This document shows, piece by piece, positions 24,240 through 33,244 of a DNA stretch of 64,000 nt (the stretch's first letter is position 1; each line of letters starts with the position of its first letter). Made by a program: the position numbers and the translations under genes. The notes beneath the pieces were generated by a model. It had not been told where the DNA came from, searched no databases, and worked only from the letters and a program-made list of their open reading frames with translations. The stretch is from assembly GCF_000685315.1 (NCBI RefSeq), contig NZ_ARYM01000002.1, forward strand, positions 62,001 to 126,000. The letters are read 5' to 3'. Source of the DNA: Hyphomonas polymorpha PS728 (lineage in GTDB: Bacteria; Pseudomonadota; Alphaproteobacteria; Caulobacterales; Hyphomonadaceae).

Positions 24240-24261
24240 ATCCCCTGATCCGGGGGGATCA
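24240..24261. repeat. Palindrome overlapping a stop codon (copy 2)
   Basis: ATCCCC at 24240-24245 and GGGGAT at 24254-24259, with the alternative stem TGATCC/GGATCA (24246-24251/24256-24261), reaches into the stop codon of the HAD phosphatase. The segment CCGGGGGGATCAGCC is shared with copy 1 at 23.7 kb. Confidence 0.5.
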
Positions 24262-24789
24262 GCCCCGGTTGCCATCCTCGAAGCTGGCCAGGGTCCATTC
24301 GGCGAAGCGCTCGAGATTGCCGCCGGCGAAGAGGAAGCCAGCGACGCCGGCGGCTTTGGCCGCTTCGATGTCGGCGTCCTTGTCTCCGATCAGGAAACTT
24401 GCCTCGCGCTTGACCGGGAAGTCCGCCATGGCGCGCAGGAGCATGCCAGGCTTCGGTTTTCGGTCGAAACTGTCCTTCCGGTAACGGAGGTTTTCGCCTT
24501 CTTCATGGAAGGGGCAGAAATAGATGCGGTCGATCTGCGCGCCCTTTTCGGCGAGGCGGGCCTGCATCCAGTCATGCAGGGCGTGCATGTCGTTTTCAGT
24601 GTAGTAATTCCGCGCAATGCCGGACTGGTTGGTGACGACGAAGACGTACCAGCCGCGCTTGTTGAAAGCGGCAATTGCCTCGGCGGCGCCTTCGACGAAT
24701 TCGAAGTCCTCAATCCGGCTGACATAGCCCCGGTCGATATTGATGACGCCGTCTCTATCCAGGAAGAGGGCGGGGCGATGTTTGATCAT
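24259..24789 (-). CDS. HAD-IIIA phosphatase, GmhB/HisB-N-like
   Basis: 176 residues from the ATG of M-I-K-H-R-P-A. HAD motif I L-D-R-D-G-V-I-N near residue 9, motif II V-T-N-Q-S-G-I near 49, K-P-K-P-G-M-L near 105, and motif III-IV I-G-D-K-D-A-D-I-E near 128. This is the D-glycero-D-manno-heptose-1,7-bisphosphate 7-phosphatase family, needed for LPS core heptose. GmhB proteins usually hold zinc with CxH...CxC; here the first part is C-P-F-H but the CxC pair is replaced (S-F-D-R-K-P), so the zinc site is incomplete. Confidence 0.82.
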   Translation of the reverse strand: MIKHRPALFLDRDGVINIDRGYVSRIEDFEFVEGAAEAIAAFNKRGWYVFVVTNQSGIARNYYTENDMHALHDWMQARLAEKGAQIDRIYFCPFHEEGENLRYRKDSFDRKPKPGMLLRAMADFPVKREASFLIGDKDADIEAAKAAGVAGFLFAGGNLERFAEWTLASFEDGNRG

Positions 24790-24930
24790 GGGTTCTATGT
24801 GGCAGCTTCGCGGGAGGATGCAACCTTCTCCAGAGGCGCGAAAGGGCTCGACAGTCAAGGACTTCCAAGGAAGGGTTGCCCTTACGACAGGCCGGAGATG
24901 CCTGCGCGGACCCTGAGGGAGGGACAAGAT

Positions 24931-25200
24931 ATGGAACAATATATTCCGCTGATCGTCAGCGCGCTGGGCGGCACGGTGCTGGGGCCAATCGTTGCCAGAT
25001 TGCTGGGCGGCAGCGGCATGATGGGCGTTGCCGGCGGCATCCTGGGCGGGATCGGCGCGCATTACGGCGCTGAGGCCGCGGGTGTCGGACTGCTTTTTGG
25101 CAGTTCGCCGATGATGATTCATCTGCAGAACTTTCTTGAAGGGGGTGTAGGGGGCGCCATCCTCGGGTTGCTCGCAGGTGCGGTGCTGAAGAAGCGCTGA
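24931..25200 (+). CDS. Small Gly-rich membrane protein, unknown function
   Basis: 89 residues starting at an ATG after GAGGGAGGGAC. Two or three hydrophobic segments full of small residues and glycine-zipper spacing (G-G-I-L-G-G-I-G, G-G-V-G-G-A-I-L-G), and a K-K-R end. Looks like a small membrane protein conserved in alphaproteobacteria, but I know no function. It is monocistronic; the stem-loop at 25213-25252 lies right after it. Confidence 0.7.
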   Translation: MEQYIPLIVSALGGTVLGPIVARLLGGSGMMGVAGGILGGIGAHYGAEAAGVGLLFGSSPMMIHLQNFLEGGVGGAILGLLAGAVLKKR

Positions 25201-25212
25201 CCTGTAGGCGCT

Positions 25213-25252
25213 GCACCAGAGGCCGCCCCGTGGAGGGGGCGGCCTGATGGTG
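25213..25252 (+). terminator. Strong stem-loop after the Gly-rich membrane gene
   Basis: GCACCA-GA-GGCCGCCCC, a 5-base loop, GGGGCGGCC-TGA-TGGTGC. A long, nearly perfect stem 13 bases after the stop. No T-run follows (CAAAGG), so it may protect the 3' end or aid termination rather than act as a classic intrinsic terminator. Confidence 0.5.
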
Positions 25253-25379
25253 CCAAAGGAAAAGAAAATATGCTTATTTTTTAACGCCTTACCGGCAGGC
25301 GAGCCCTTGTTTGCCTAATAATGCGGTAACCAATTTTCCTGCACAGGGCTGTCCAACACAAAAAGGAAAGCATGGGCAG

Positions 25380-27563
25380 ATGGCAGCAGGGCAGACGAAC
25401 CAGTATGCGATGAGCGGGCATGGCGGCATCTATGCGGGCGGCGAACGCAGCCTCATGGACCATCACATCTGGCATCATGATCTTGGCCTTGTCGCGCTGG
25501 CTGCCGTGATCTGTCTGGCGGGGTCTTGGGTGACGCTGCAGTTGTTCCGGCGCTCGGCCGGCGTGGCAGGCTTTCAGCGGGCAGGCTGGCTGATCCTGAC
25601 GTCTGTGGCGGCGGGCGCAGCGATCTGGTGTACGCATTTCATCGCCATGCTGGGATTTGATCCCGGCGTTCCTTTTTCCTTTGACCCGATACTGACGATT
25701 GTGTCGCTGATCGTAGCGATTACGGGCGCTGTGGCGGGCTTCAGCCTTGCCACGATCCGGCAGCTGACGATTGCGCCCTGGGTGGGCGGGGCATTTGTCG
25801 GCCTCGCCATCACGGCCATGCACTATACGGGCATGATGGGTTATGCCGTGCAGGGGATCGTGACCTGGAACATGCTGCTGCTGTTCCTGTCGATCGGCTT
25901 TTCGGTTGTGCTTTCAGCCGTTGCCGTGCGCCTGGCGCGTCATGCGCGCACGCTGGGCCGGCAGCTGACCGCTGTGGGCGTGTTCGTGGCCGCCATTGTT
26001 CTGCTGCACTTTACCGGAATGGCAGCCTTCCAGTTCGAGCCGCTCGGCGTGACGTTGATCGAACCCATGCAGGGCGCGATCCAGGCCCTGGCGATGGCGA
26101 TTGCCTGCGTCGGCTTCCTCATCATCGGCGCGGGCGTCGCCAGCTATCTGATTGATGCCAGTGTACGGACAGACTCCTATGAGCAGTTGCGGCAGATGGC
26201 CGTAACCGACAGCCTGACCGGGTTGCCTAACCGGGTGAGCTTCAACAGCCGGCTTGACCACGAGATTGATCATGCCAAGGCGCAGGACATTCAGGTGGCG
26301 CTGGTTTGTATCGACCTGGACCGGTTCAAGGAGATCAATGATCTGCGCGGGCATGGCGCCGGCGACGAGGTGCTGAGAACGCTGGCGGAGCGGATGAATT
26401 ATCTGTTGCGCGACGGGGAATTTGTGGCGCGTCTTGGCGGGGATGAGTTTGCGGCCGTGAAGCGCATGCAGACCCCGTCCGAACTGGCGGATTTTCTGGC
26501 CCGGCTTGAGGCGGTGCTGTTTGAGCCCATTCCGCTGGACGAGTTCCGGGTGACGCCTGGCGCTAGTCTTGGGGTGGCGATCTATCCGCAGGATGCGGCG
26601 GACAAGCTGGCGCTGATTGGGAACGCAGACCTTGCGATGTATCGCGCGAAGGCCACACCAGCGACTGCCGTAGCTTTCTATGACCCGTCGATGGATGAGC
26701 TGGTTCGGGAACGGAAGAACCTTGCCAATGAGCTGCGCCTGGCCTTTGACCGGGATGAACTGGATATCTACTTCCAGGTCCAGAAGTCAGTCGCCACGGG
26801 CGAGGTGCGCGGCTATGAAGCGCTGGTGCGCTGGCATCACCCTGAACGGGGCAATGTTTCGCCAGCGGAATTCATTCCGATTGCGGAAGAATATGGCCTG
26901 ATCCTGCAGCTGGGCGAATGGGTGCTGCGGGAAGCCTGCGCGCGAGCGGCGAAATGGGAGCCCGCCTACAAGGTGGCGGTGAACGTTTCGCCGATGCAGT
27001 TTGCGCATGCCGATCTGCCGCGCATGGTTCTCGAGACGCTGGTTGAAACAGGACTTGCGGCCAACCGGCTGGAACTGGAACTGACGGAATCGACGATTTT
27101 CTCCGACAAGGAGCGCTCGCTGCACATGCTGCGCCAGATCAAGGGCATGGGCGTGACGATTGCGCTGGACGATTTCGGCACGGGTTATTCCTCGCTGGAT
27201 ACCCTGCGCACATTTCCGTTCGACAAGATCAAGCTGGACAAGTCCTTTGTCGATCAGGTGGAGTCGAGCGAGCAGACGGCGGCCATGGTGCGCGCGGTGC
27301 TAGCGCTTGGGCGCAGCCTGAAGATACCGGTTCTGGCTGAGGACATCGAGAATGCCGAGCAGCTCAGTATGCTGTCGATAGAGGGGTGTGACGAGGTGCA
27401 GGGTTTCCTGCTGGGGCGGCCTCTGCCGATTGACCGGATCGTGAGTACGGGTCAGCTTACGCTGCTGCCGGAGGCGGAGAGGGCACCGGTTGAGCAGCGC
27501 CGCAGAGCGGCTGGCCTGGCCGGCGACGAATATGAGCCGGCGCGGAAAGCAACCGCTTCCTGA
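25380..27563 (+). CDS. MHYT-GGDEF-EAL cyclic di-GMP signalling protein
   Basis: 727 residues from the ATG after AGGAAAG (a downstream Met at 25455 is possible). N-terminal MHYT sensor of seven membrane helices (about 25-260) with its motifs C-T-H-F-I-A-M, A-M-H-Y-T-G-M and L-H-F-T-G-M, thought to bind metal and sense O2, CO or NO. Then GGDEF (about 275-440, intact R-L-G-G-D-E-F) and EAL (about 455-700, E-A-L-V-R-W, D-D-F-G-T-G-Y-S-S). Both catalytic motifs are intact, so it could both make and break c-di-GMP. Convergent, abutting the MFS gene. Confidence 0.93.
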   Translation: MAAGQTNQYAMSGHGGIYAGGERSLMDHHIWHHDLGLVALAAVICLAGSWVTLQLFRRSAGVAGFQRAGWLILTSVAAGAAIWCTHFIAMLGFDPGVPFSFDPILTIVSLIVAITGAVAGFSLATIRQLTIAPWVGGAFVGLAITAMHYTGMMGYAVQGIVTWNMLLLFLSIGFSVVLSAVAVRLARHARTLGRQLTAVGVFVAAIVLLHFTGMAAFQFEPLGVTLIEPMQGAIQALAMAIACVGFLIIGAGVASYLIDASVRTDSYEQLRQMAVTDSLTGLPNRVSFNSRLDHEIDHAKAQDIQVALVCIDLDRFKEINDLRGHGAGDEVLRTLAERMNYLLRDGEFVARLGGDEFAAVKRMQTPSELADFLARLEAVLFEPIPLDEFRVTPGASLGVAIYPQDAADKLALIGNADLAMYRAKATPATAVAFYDPSMDELVRERKNLANELRLAFDRDELDIYFQVQKSVATGEVRGYEALVRWHHPERGNVSPAEFIPIAEEYGLILQLGEWVLREACARAAKWEPAYKVAVNVSPMQFAHADLPRMVLETLVETGLAANRLELELTESTIFSDKERSLHMLRQIKGMGVTIALDDFGTGYSSLDTLRTFPFDKIKLDKSFVDQVESSEQTAAMVRAVLALGRSLKIPVLAEDIENAEQLSMLSIEGCDEVQGFLLGRPLPIDRIVSTGQLTLLPEAERAPVEQRRRAAGLAGDEYEPARKATAS

Positions 27564-28814
27564 TCAGGGCGTGCCCGCCGGCAGGGCGCCGCGATTGACG
27601 GCAAGCCCGCGCTGGAAGGGCAGGAAGGCGAGCGCCGTGAGCAGCGCGGCGAGCAGGAAGGCTGCGCCCGCGAACTGGATCGGCGCGCCTTCACGGGAAA
27701 AGCTGAACAGCGTCGCGCTCATGATCAGGGGGCCGATGATCATGCCCAGCGCATTGAGGCTGGAGGCCGCGCCCTGAAGCTCGCCCTGCGCATCGGGCGG
27801 GGTGAGGCTGGACATCAGGCCGTTGGCCGCCGGCATGGTGACCCCGCCAAGCGCGGCAAACGGAATGATGAAATATATGAAGACCGGATTGGCCGCGAAG
27901 GCGAAGGCCGTCATCGCGATGACATTGACGCTGTAGCCGAGTATGATGGTGCGCACGGTGCCGAGGCGTTTGAGGATGAGGCCCATGAGGCCCGCCTGAA
28001 CGACCGCCGCGCCGACGCCGACGGCCCCAAGCGACAGGCCGATCTGCATCGGCGACCAGTCGTACCGGATTTCGCCGTGCACGGCCCAGGTGGCGGGGAA
28101 GACGGTGTGGGCGAGGAAGAAGATGCCGCCCGCGATGAGAAACCAGGAGACCTGAGGCAGCTTTGAGAAATGACGCGCGGCGCCCAGCGGGTTCGCGCGT
28201 TTGAAGTTCAGCGCGCGGCGGCGCTCCTTCGGCAGGGATTCGGGCAGCACGAAGACGCCATAGAGGAAGTTCACGAAGGCGAGGCCGACGGCGGCGAAGA
28301 AGGGCACGCGGGGCCCAAGCTCTCCCAGCAGGCCGCCGATCACCGGGCCGAAGATGAAGCCGAGGCCGAAAGAGGCGCCGATGAAGCCGAAGGCGCGGCC
28401 GCGCTCCGCCGGGGTGGTGGTGTCGGCAATATAGGCGTTGGCGGTGGAGAAGGTGGCGCCCGATATGCCCGCGAGCGCCCGGCCGAGGAACAGCAGCCAG
28501 ATATTCGGGGCAAGGCCCATGATGAGGAAATCGAGCCCGAGGGTGGCCATCGACACCAGCAGCACCGGGCGGCGGCCAAACCTGTCTGACAGGGCGCCGA
28601 TCACCGGGCCGAACAGGAAGGTCATCACCGCATAGGTGGCCGCAAGCCCGCCCAGCCAGAGGGTGGCATCCGAAGGCGGGACATGCGCCAGATCCTGGAT
28701 CAGGGTCGGCAGGACCGGGATGATCAACCCAAAGGCAAGATGGTCTATGAAGACCGTCACCAGAACGAAGAAAAAGGCATTCCGCCCGGGCGGGCGCGTC
28801 GCGGTGTCGATCAT
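27564..28814 (-). CDS. MFS transporter, TetA-like drug:H+ antiporter family
   Basis: 416 residues, 12 membrane helices. MFS motif A is G-A-L-S-D-R-F-G-R-R-P near residue 70, and the N-terminal V-F-I-D-H-L-A-F-G-L-I-I-P-V-L-P-T-L-I resembles the TetA group (TCR/Tet). Such proteins expel tetracyclines or other drugs, but most chromosomal members have no proven substrate; I would not call resistance. The chosen ATG begins the first helix; the long upstream open frame is not protein-like. Divergent from the GNAT gene by 102 bases. Confidence 0.85.
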   Translation of the reverse strand: MIDTATRPPGRNAFFFVLVTVFIDHLAFGLIIPVLPTLIQDLAHVPPSDATLWLGGLAATYAVMTFLFGPVIGALSDRFGRRPVLLVSMATLGLDFLIMGLAPNIWLLFLGRALAGISGATFSTANAYIADTTTPAERGRAFGFIGASFGLGFIFGPVIGGLLGELGPRVPFFAAVGLAFVNFLYGVFVLPESLPKERRRALNFKRANPLGAARHFSKLPQVSWFLIAGGIFFLAHTVFPATWAVHGEIRYDWSPMQIGLSLGAVGVGAAVVQAGLMGLILKRLGTVRTIILGYSVNVIAMTAFAFAANPVFIYFIIPFAALGGVTMPAANGLMSSLTPPDAQGELQGAASSLNALGMIIGPLIMSATLFSFSREGAPIQFAGAAFLLAALLTALAFLPFQRGLAVNRGALPAGTP

Positions 28815-28916
28815 GGCGCAGGAATGTCGGCAAGGCGCGCCCGCAGTCAAACGAAATTGTGCATGCCAGGAAGAGAGGGCTTGGCAGGAACCGGGGAAAG
28901 CTGCGAGTTTGGGCGG

Positions 28917-29528
28917 ATGGCAGGCGAACTTCCGATCACGCGCATACCGGCCTCGCCTGAAAAGGCCGAGGCGATCCGCTGCGCGGTGCGCCTGGCGACG
29001 CGGTTGGGCGACTCGCGGCTGGCGCGGATGGAGGATGCGGGCGGCCTGTTTGCGCTGCTGTCTGACCCGGCCGTGCATGCGCCGATCTATACGCTGCCGC
29101 GCCCGCTGACCGGGCGGAGCGTGGAGGATTTCATCGAGACGCACATTCTGGAGCGCGAGGCGGGGATTGGCCTGCTCTTTGTGCGCGAGGGGGAGGATGG
29201 GCGGGTCATGGGCTATTCGGATGTGCAGGTGTGGCCGGAATTTGCCGCGGGCGAACTCGGCGGGGCGCTGCACCCCTCGCTGCACGGGCAGGGCAGCGGC
29301 GCGCGCGGGGCGGCGGCGAGCTTTGCCTGGATGTTCGAGGGGCTTGGGCTGGATCTGCTCTGCGAAACGGCCGCGCTCGACAATGTGGCAACCCAGCGCC
29401 TGCTCGACGGGCTAGGCTTTGCGCGGAAAGGGGAGGTTACCAGCACGCGCAGCGATGGAACAAGCCGGGCCAGTCTCGTCTGGGAGATGACGCGGGCGGA
29501 CTGGGACGCGCGCCACGGCAAAGTCTGA
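28917..29528 (+). CDS. GNAT family N-acetyltransferase (RimJ/RimL-like)
   Basis: 203 residues from an ATG with GGGCGG upstream. The pattern W-P-E-F-A-A-G-E-L-G-G-A-L-H-P, H-G-Q-G-S-G-A-R-G (acetyl-CoA loop) and A-L-D-N-V-A-T-Q-R-L-L-D-G-L-G-F-A-R-K-G-E is that of Acetyltransf_3 proteins, which acetylate ribosomal protein N-termini or other amines. Substrate unknown. It starts a small plus-strand group with the next two genes. Confidence 0.82.
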   Translation: MAGELPITRIPASPEKAEAIRCAVRLATRLGDSRLARMEDAGGLFALLSDPAVHAPIYTLPRPLTGRSVEDFIETHILEREAGIGLLFVREGEDGRVMGYSDVQVWPEFAAGELGGALHPSLHGQGSGARGAAASFAWMFEGLGLDLLCETAALDNVATQRLLDGLGFARKGEVTSTRSDGTSRASLVWEMTRADWDARHGKV

Positions 29529-29564
29529 TTGCCAAGTCGGCGGCGACCGGCTAGCGGGCGCGCC

Positions 29565-29819
29565 ATGACGATCACGGAACTTCTTATCGAGGCAGCCGGC
29601 TGGACCGGCGCAGCGCTGATCCTGGGCGCGTATATCCTGTTGTCGCTTGGGCGGCTGCAGGGGAACTCGCCCGCCTATCAGTGGGCGAATGTGATCGGCG
29701 CGGCAGGGTTTATCCTCAATAGCGGCTATCACGGGGCGATCCCGTCCGTAGCGATCAACATACTCTGGGTGGCGATCGGCGTGTTTGCGCTGTGGCGGAT
29801 TTACAAGGCAGCGGCCTAG
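29565..29819 (+). CDS. CBU_0592-like small membrane protein
   Basis: 84 residues, three hydrophobic helices with G-W-T-G-A-A-L-I-L-G-A-Y near residue 12, N-V-I-G-A-A-G-F-I-L-N near 42 and I-N-I-L-W-V-A-I-G near 64. This is the small, widespread membrane family named after Coxiella CBU_0592; its function is not known. It lies 36 bases after the GNAT gene. Confidence 0.7.
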   Translation: MTITELLIEAAGWTGAALILGAYILLSLGRLQGNSPAYQWANVIGAAGFILNSGYHGAIPSVAINILWVAIGVFALWRIYKAAA

Positions 29820-29922
29820 CCTGAGACCTTGCCGGGGCGGCGGACAAAGCTGCGATTCCAGATGGATGGCCGGGAAACTTCCGCAGGCGCTGAGCGTTCC
29901 TGCCCTGCAGGAGGAAATTTCC

Positions 29923-30276
29923 ATGAAACATCTACGCTATTGGCCGCTGTTTGCCTTTGCGCTTCTGGCGGCGTGTTCGCCCGGGCCAGAAGAAACGCTG
30001 GCAGCCTTGCCGCAGGACGAGAGAATGGCTGTTCCGGAAACAGCGTCTGATGATCTGTCAAAGCAGGAAATGGCTGCGCAGCCTGCCAGTTGCGCCGATG
30101 AACTGGGCGCAGAGGCGGCCCAGGTTCTGGTGGATCAATGTCTGGCAATTTCGCCCGCGACCCGGCCGCCGTGCAATGCGCAGAACAGCTGCGACATGAT
30201 CCGCGACGAAATCCGCCGGGGCTGCGGGTTTGGGGATGAAGGCGGCAATCCGGCGTTTTGCAGCGAGTACCAATAA
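29923..30276 (+). CDS. Small lipoprotein of unknown function
   Basis: 117 residues with a strong AGGAGG six to seven bases before the ATG. Signal peptide with lipobox L-L-A-A-C-S near residue 15-20. The mature part is acidic, with six Cys in the C-terminal half (S-C-A-D, Q-C-L, P-C-N, S-C-D, G-C-G, F-C-S) that could form three disulfides, and a conserved-looking C-D-M-I-R-D-E-I-R-R-G-C helix. No known family. Confidence 0.72.
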   Translation: MKHLRYWPLFAFALLAACSPGPEETLAALPQDERMAVPETASDDLSKQEMAAQPASCADELGAEAAQVLVDQCLAISPATRPPCNAQNSCDMIRDEIRRGCGFGDEGGNPAFCSEYQ

Positions 30277-30324
30277 CGATCCCGGTCCCTCGCCGATAGG
30301 GTTCGGCGGGGGAACGGGGCGGCC

Positions 30325-31506
30325 TTAGCGGCTGAGTTCCTTCATCGCCTCATCCAGGCCGGCGAGGGTGAGTTCGAACATCCGGTGGGGGCCGATCAGT
30401 TCACGGATGAGCTTGATCGAGCCGGTATATTCCCAGGCGCCTTCCTTGGTGGGGTTCAGCCAGACGAAGTTGGGATAGCGCTCCACGAAGCGCTGGATCC
30501 AGAGGCCGCCGGCCTCTTCATTCCAATGTTCAACCGAGCCGCCGGCATAGGTGATTTCATAAGGGCTCATCGTGGCGTCGCCCACGACGATTACTTTGTA
30601 GTCTGACGGATATTTGTTCAGGACATCCCAGGTCGGGATGCGATTGTTCATGCGGCGGCGATTGTCCTTCCACAGGCCCTCATAGGGGCAGTTGTGGAAG
30701 TAGTAGTATTCGAGGTTCTTGATTTCCGAGCGCGCGGCGGAGAACAGCTCCTCCATTACGCGGACATGCGGGTCCATCGAGCCGCCGACATCCAGCAGCA
30801 GGAGCACGGAAATCGTGTTGCGCTTTTCCGGGCGCATTTCGATGTCGAGATAGCCCTTGCGGGCCGTGTTGCGGATGGTGCCGTCCAGGTCGAGCTCGTC
30901 CGGGGCGCCCTTGCGGGCCCATTTGCGCAGGCGCTTCATGGCGACCTTGATGTTGCGCGTGCCCAGCTCGATCTTGTCGTCGTAATTCTTGAATTCGCGC
31001 TTGTCCCATACCTTCACGGCGCGGCGGTGGCGCGACTTGTCCTGGCCGATGCGGACGCCTTCGGGATTGTAGCCATTGGCGCCGAAGGGCGAGGTGCCGC
31101 CGGTGCCGATCATCTTGTTGCCGCCTTCGTGGCGCTTTTTCTGTTCTTCGAGGCGCTTTTTCAGCGTCTCCATCAGCTTTTCGAAGCCGCCCATGGCTTC
31201 GATTTCGGCCATTTCCTCGGGCGTGAGGAATTTCTCGCTCATTTTCTTGAGCCATTCTTCGGGCAGGTCCTGCACGTTCACGGCATCTGCCAGCGTGTCG
31301 AGGCCCTTGAAGGTATGGGAGAAAACGCGGTCGAACTTGTCGATATTGCGCTCATCCTTCACCAGGGCGGCGCGGGAGAGGTAGTAGAACTCCTCCACCT
31401 CCATATCGATGACCTGCTTGTCCATCGCCTCCATCAGGAGGAGGTATTCCTTCAGCGTGACCGGGACTTTCGCCGCGCGCAGCTCGTTGAAGAAATTCAG
31501 GAACAT
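30325..31506 (-). CDS. VWA domain protein (CoxE-like), MoxR partner
   Basis: 393 residues from the ATG after AAAGG. The N-terminal helical half (M-F-L-N-F-F-N-E-L-R-A-A-K-V-P-V) and the C-terminal VWA domain with MIDAS start L-L-L-D-V-G-G-S-M-D near residue 235 (D-x-G-x-S with a Gly for the usual Ser) place it in the COG3552/CoxE group. These proteins work with MoxR AAA+ ATPases in assembling metalloenzymes or complexes. The MoxR gene is on the same strand 2.2 kb upstream, separated by three other genes. Confidence 0.85.
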   Translation of the reverse strand: MFLNFFNELRAAKVPVTLKEYLLLMEAMDKQVIDMEVEEFYYLSRAALVKDERNIDKFDRVFSHTFKGLDTLADAVNVQDLPEEWLKKMSEKFLTPEEMAEIEAMGGFEKLMETLKKRLEEQKKRHEGGNKMIGTGGTSPFGANGYNPEGVRIGQDKSRHRRAVKVWDKREFKNYDDKIELGTRNIKVAMKRLRKWARKGAPDELDLDGTIRNTARKGYLDIEMRPEKRNTISVLLLLDVGGSMDPHVRVMEELFSAARSEIKNLEYYYFHNCPYEGLWKDNRRRMNNRIPTWDVLNKYPSDYKVIVVGDATMSPYEITYAGGSVEHWNEEAGGLWIQRFVERYPNFVWLNPTKEGAWEYTGSIKLIRELIGPHRMFELTLAGLDEAMKELSR

Positions 31507-31625
31507 GGCCCATACCTTTCGGTTTCCTACAGAGGCAAGATAACCCTCATGGGGGCGTCTGTCCAAGCTGACGCTGGGAAAAGTGTGGTCATTTGCGGTT
31601 CATGAGGGCGGGGGTAGGAAAAGAT

Positions 31626-32426
31626 ATGCTTCGGGTGGCCCTTTTCTCTTGTCTGGTGGCGGTTGGCGCCTGCGCGGCCACGGCGGACCCATCCGGCCCG
31701 CTGCCGGCGCCGATGTTTGCGCCGGGCGCGGGCGCGCCGGGCGATTGCACCGGGCCGGCGGAAGCAAGCTGTATGCTGGATGCCGCCTGGCAGGCGGCCG
31801 GATTGCTGCCCCAGGACAAGCAGGCGCGGCTGAAACCCGCCTTTACTGAGGTGACGCGCGGCCTGAAGGACGCGGCGCTTGCCTCCAGATGGCAGATGCG
31901 GCTTGGCACGGCGCCTCCGCCCCAGCCAGCGCCGGATTTTGCGCGCCGCCAGGCTGAAGCGGCGATTGCCGAGTATGGCTGGCAGGGATTTCTGGCGCGC
32001 GCCCATCGGGGCGAGGCGCCGCTGAATATGGGGCGGCCGGAGATTCTGGCAGCGGCAGTGGAGCTGGCGCCCGACCCTGACCAGCGCGTCTATCTTATCG
32101 ACATCATGTTTTCACTCGCCGGAGCGCCCAAGCCTGGCACCAGCGGTTTCATCAGCCCGGACGATTTCGAGCGCGCCTCGTTGGGCCATGTGCTGACCGA
32201 GCAGATGATGAAGGATTGCAATCTCGTGGCCTTTGACCGCGCGCGGGGCCTGACGGCGGCGCCGGAGTCGATCCGCTATGAGCTGTGGCGTACGCGGATG
32301 ACCGGCGGGGCGGGCAAGCTCGCGCCCCGGATACGCCAGGGCGACGGCAGCGATGACACAACCTTCGTGCGGCATGTTCTGGAAGGGTATGGGCCGGTTC
32401 TGCGGCAGGGATATTGTCCGGGCTGA
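31626..32426 (+). CDS. Exported lipoprotein of unknown function
   Basis: 266 residues from the ATG after GTAGGAAAAG; an upstream in-frame start at 31593 would add 11 residues. The signal peptide ends in L-V-A-V-G-A-C-A-A, so Cys 18 or so is a lipobox. The mature part is Pro- and Ala-rich near its start, then helical (with C-T-G-P-A-E-A-S-C, a disulfide candidate), and contains no motif I know. Divergent from the VWA gene by about 120 bases. Confidence 0.7.
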   Translation: MLRVALFSCLVAVGACAATADPSGPLPAPMFAPGAGAPGDCTGPAEASCMLDAAWQAAGLLPQDKQARLKPAFTEVTRGLKDAALASRWQMRLGTAPPPQPAPDFARRQAEAAIAEYGWQGFLARAHRGEAPLNMGRPEILAAAVELAPDPDQRVYLIDIMFSLAGAPKPGTSGFISPDDFERASLGHVLTEQMMKDCNLVAFDRARGLTAAPESIRYELWRTRMTGGAGKLAPRIRQGDGSDDTTFVRHVLEGYGPVLRQGYCPG

Positions 32427-32488
32427 TTGCCGCGCGCGGGGCCTTGAAGACTTTTCCCGGTCACAAAGGTGAGGCATAGGGTCTGCGC

Positions 32489-33241
32489 ATGGATACGATG
32501 GACGAAACCGAAGCCGATCATGTTGTCCCGCCCGCAGAAGGGCTGTGCGGCCCCTCTGAGGTGACGGCGCTCTCCCACCTCTACCGCGCGGAAGTCTACC
32601 GCTCGACGGTGTGGCGCCAGCGGCTTGATCAGACGACGAACTGGGCGGTGATCTCGACCGGGATTGGCCTCTCCGTGGCGTTTGCCAATGAGCGCGCCTC
32701 GCCCTTCCCCATCGTGCTGGTGGGGATGCTGTGCATCGTGTTCCTGATGCTGGAGGCGCGGCGCTACCGGTTTTTCTATGTGTGGCGCTTCCGGGCGCGG
32801 GTAATCGAGATTGCGTTCTATGTGCCGATCCTGCGCGGGGAGGGCACCAAGATCCGCCTCGACCGGGGCACGGCGCTGTCAGATGATTATGAAAAGCCGC
32901 AATACAGGATTTCGATGATCCGCTGTGTGGGGCGGCGGCTCCGGCGCAATTATGGCTGGATCTTTGCCATCCTGGGCGCGGCGTATTTTGCCAAGATCGC
33001 GATCCATCCGGTGGATGTGACCTCGTGGGAGCAGCTGTTCCGGCGGGCGCATATCGGGCCGATCCCCGGCTGGGTGGCTATCAGCTGCGGTCTCGCCTTC
33101 CATCTGACCTGGATTTTCATCGCTTGGAAAACCTGGTGGGACGAACGCACCGACAAGACCAAGATGGCGGACTTCCTCAAGAGCCGGGAAGACGTGAACT
33201 ATGTGCGCGCAGCGAGCGCGCATGATTCGGCGCTGGGCTGA
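32489..33241 (+). CDS. DUF2270 integral membrane protein
   Basis: 250 residues, four membrane helices (about 50-70, 75-93, 155-172, 190-212). The segment A-L-S-H-L-Y-R-A-E-V-Y-R-S-T-V-W-R near residue 28 is the DUF2270 (COG5530) signature. Function unknown, conserved in alphaproteobacteria. It follows the lipoprotein by 62 bases on the same strand and converges with the monooxygenase-like gene with only 3 bases between. Confidence 0.85.
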   Translation: MDTMDETEADHVVPPAEGLCGPSEVTALSHLYRAEVYRSTVWRQRLDQTTNWAVISTGIGLSVAFANERASPFPIVLVGMLCIVFLMLEARRYRFFYVWRFRARVIEIAFYVPILRGEGTKIRLDRGTALSDDYEKPQYRISMIRCVGRRLRRNYGWIFAILGAAYFAKIAIHPVDVTSWEQLFRRAHIGPIPGWVAISCGLAFHLTWIFIAWKTWWDERTDKTKMADFLKSREDVNYVRAASAHDSALG

Positions 33242-33244
33242 GGA

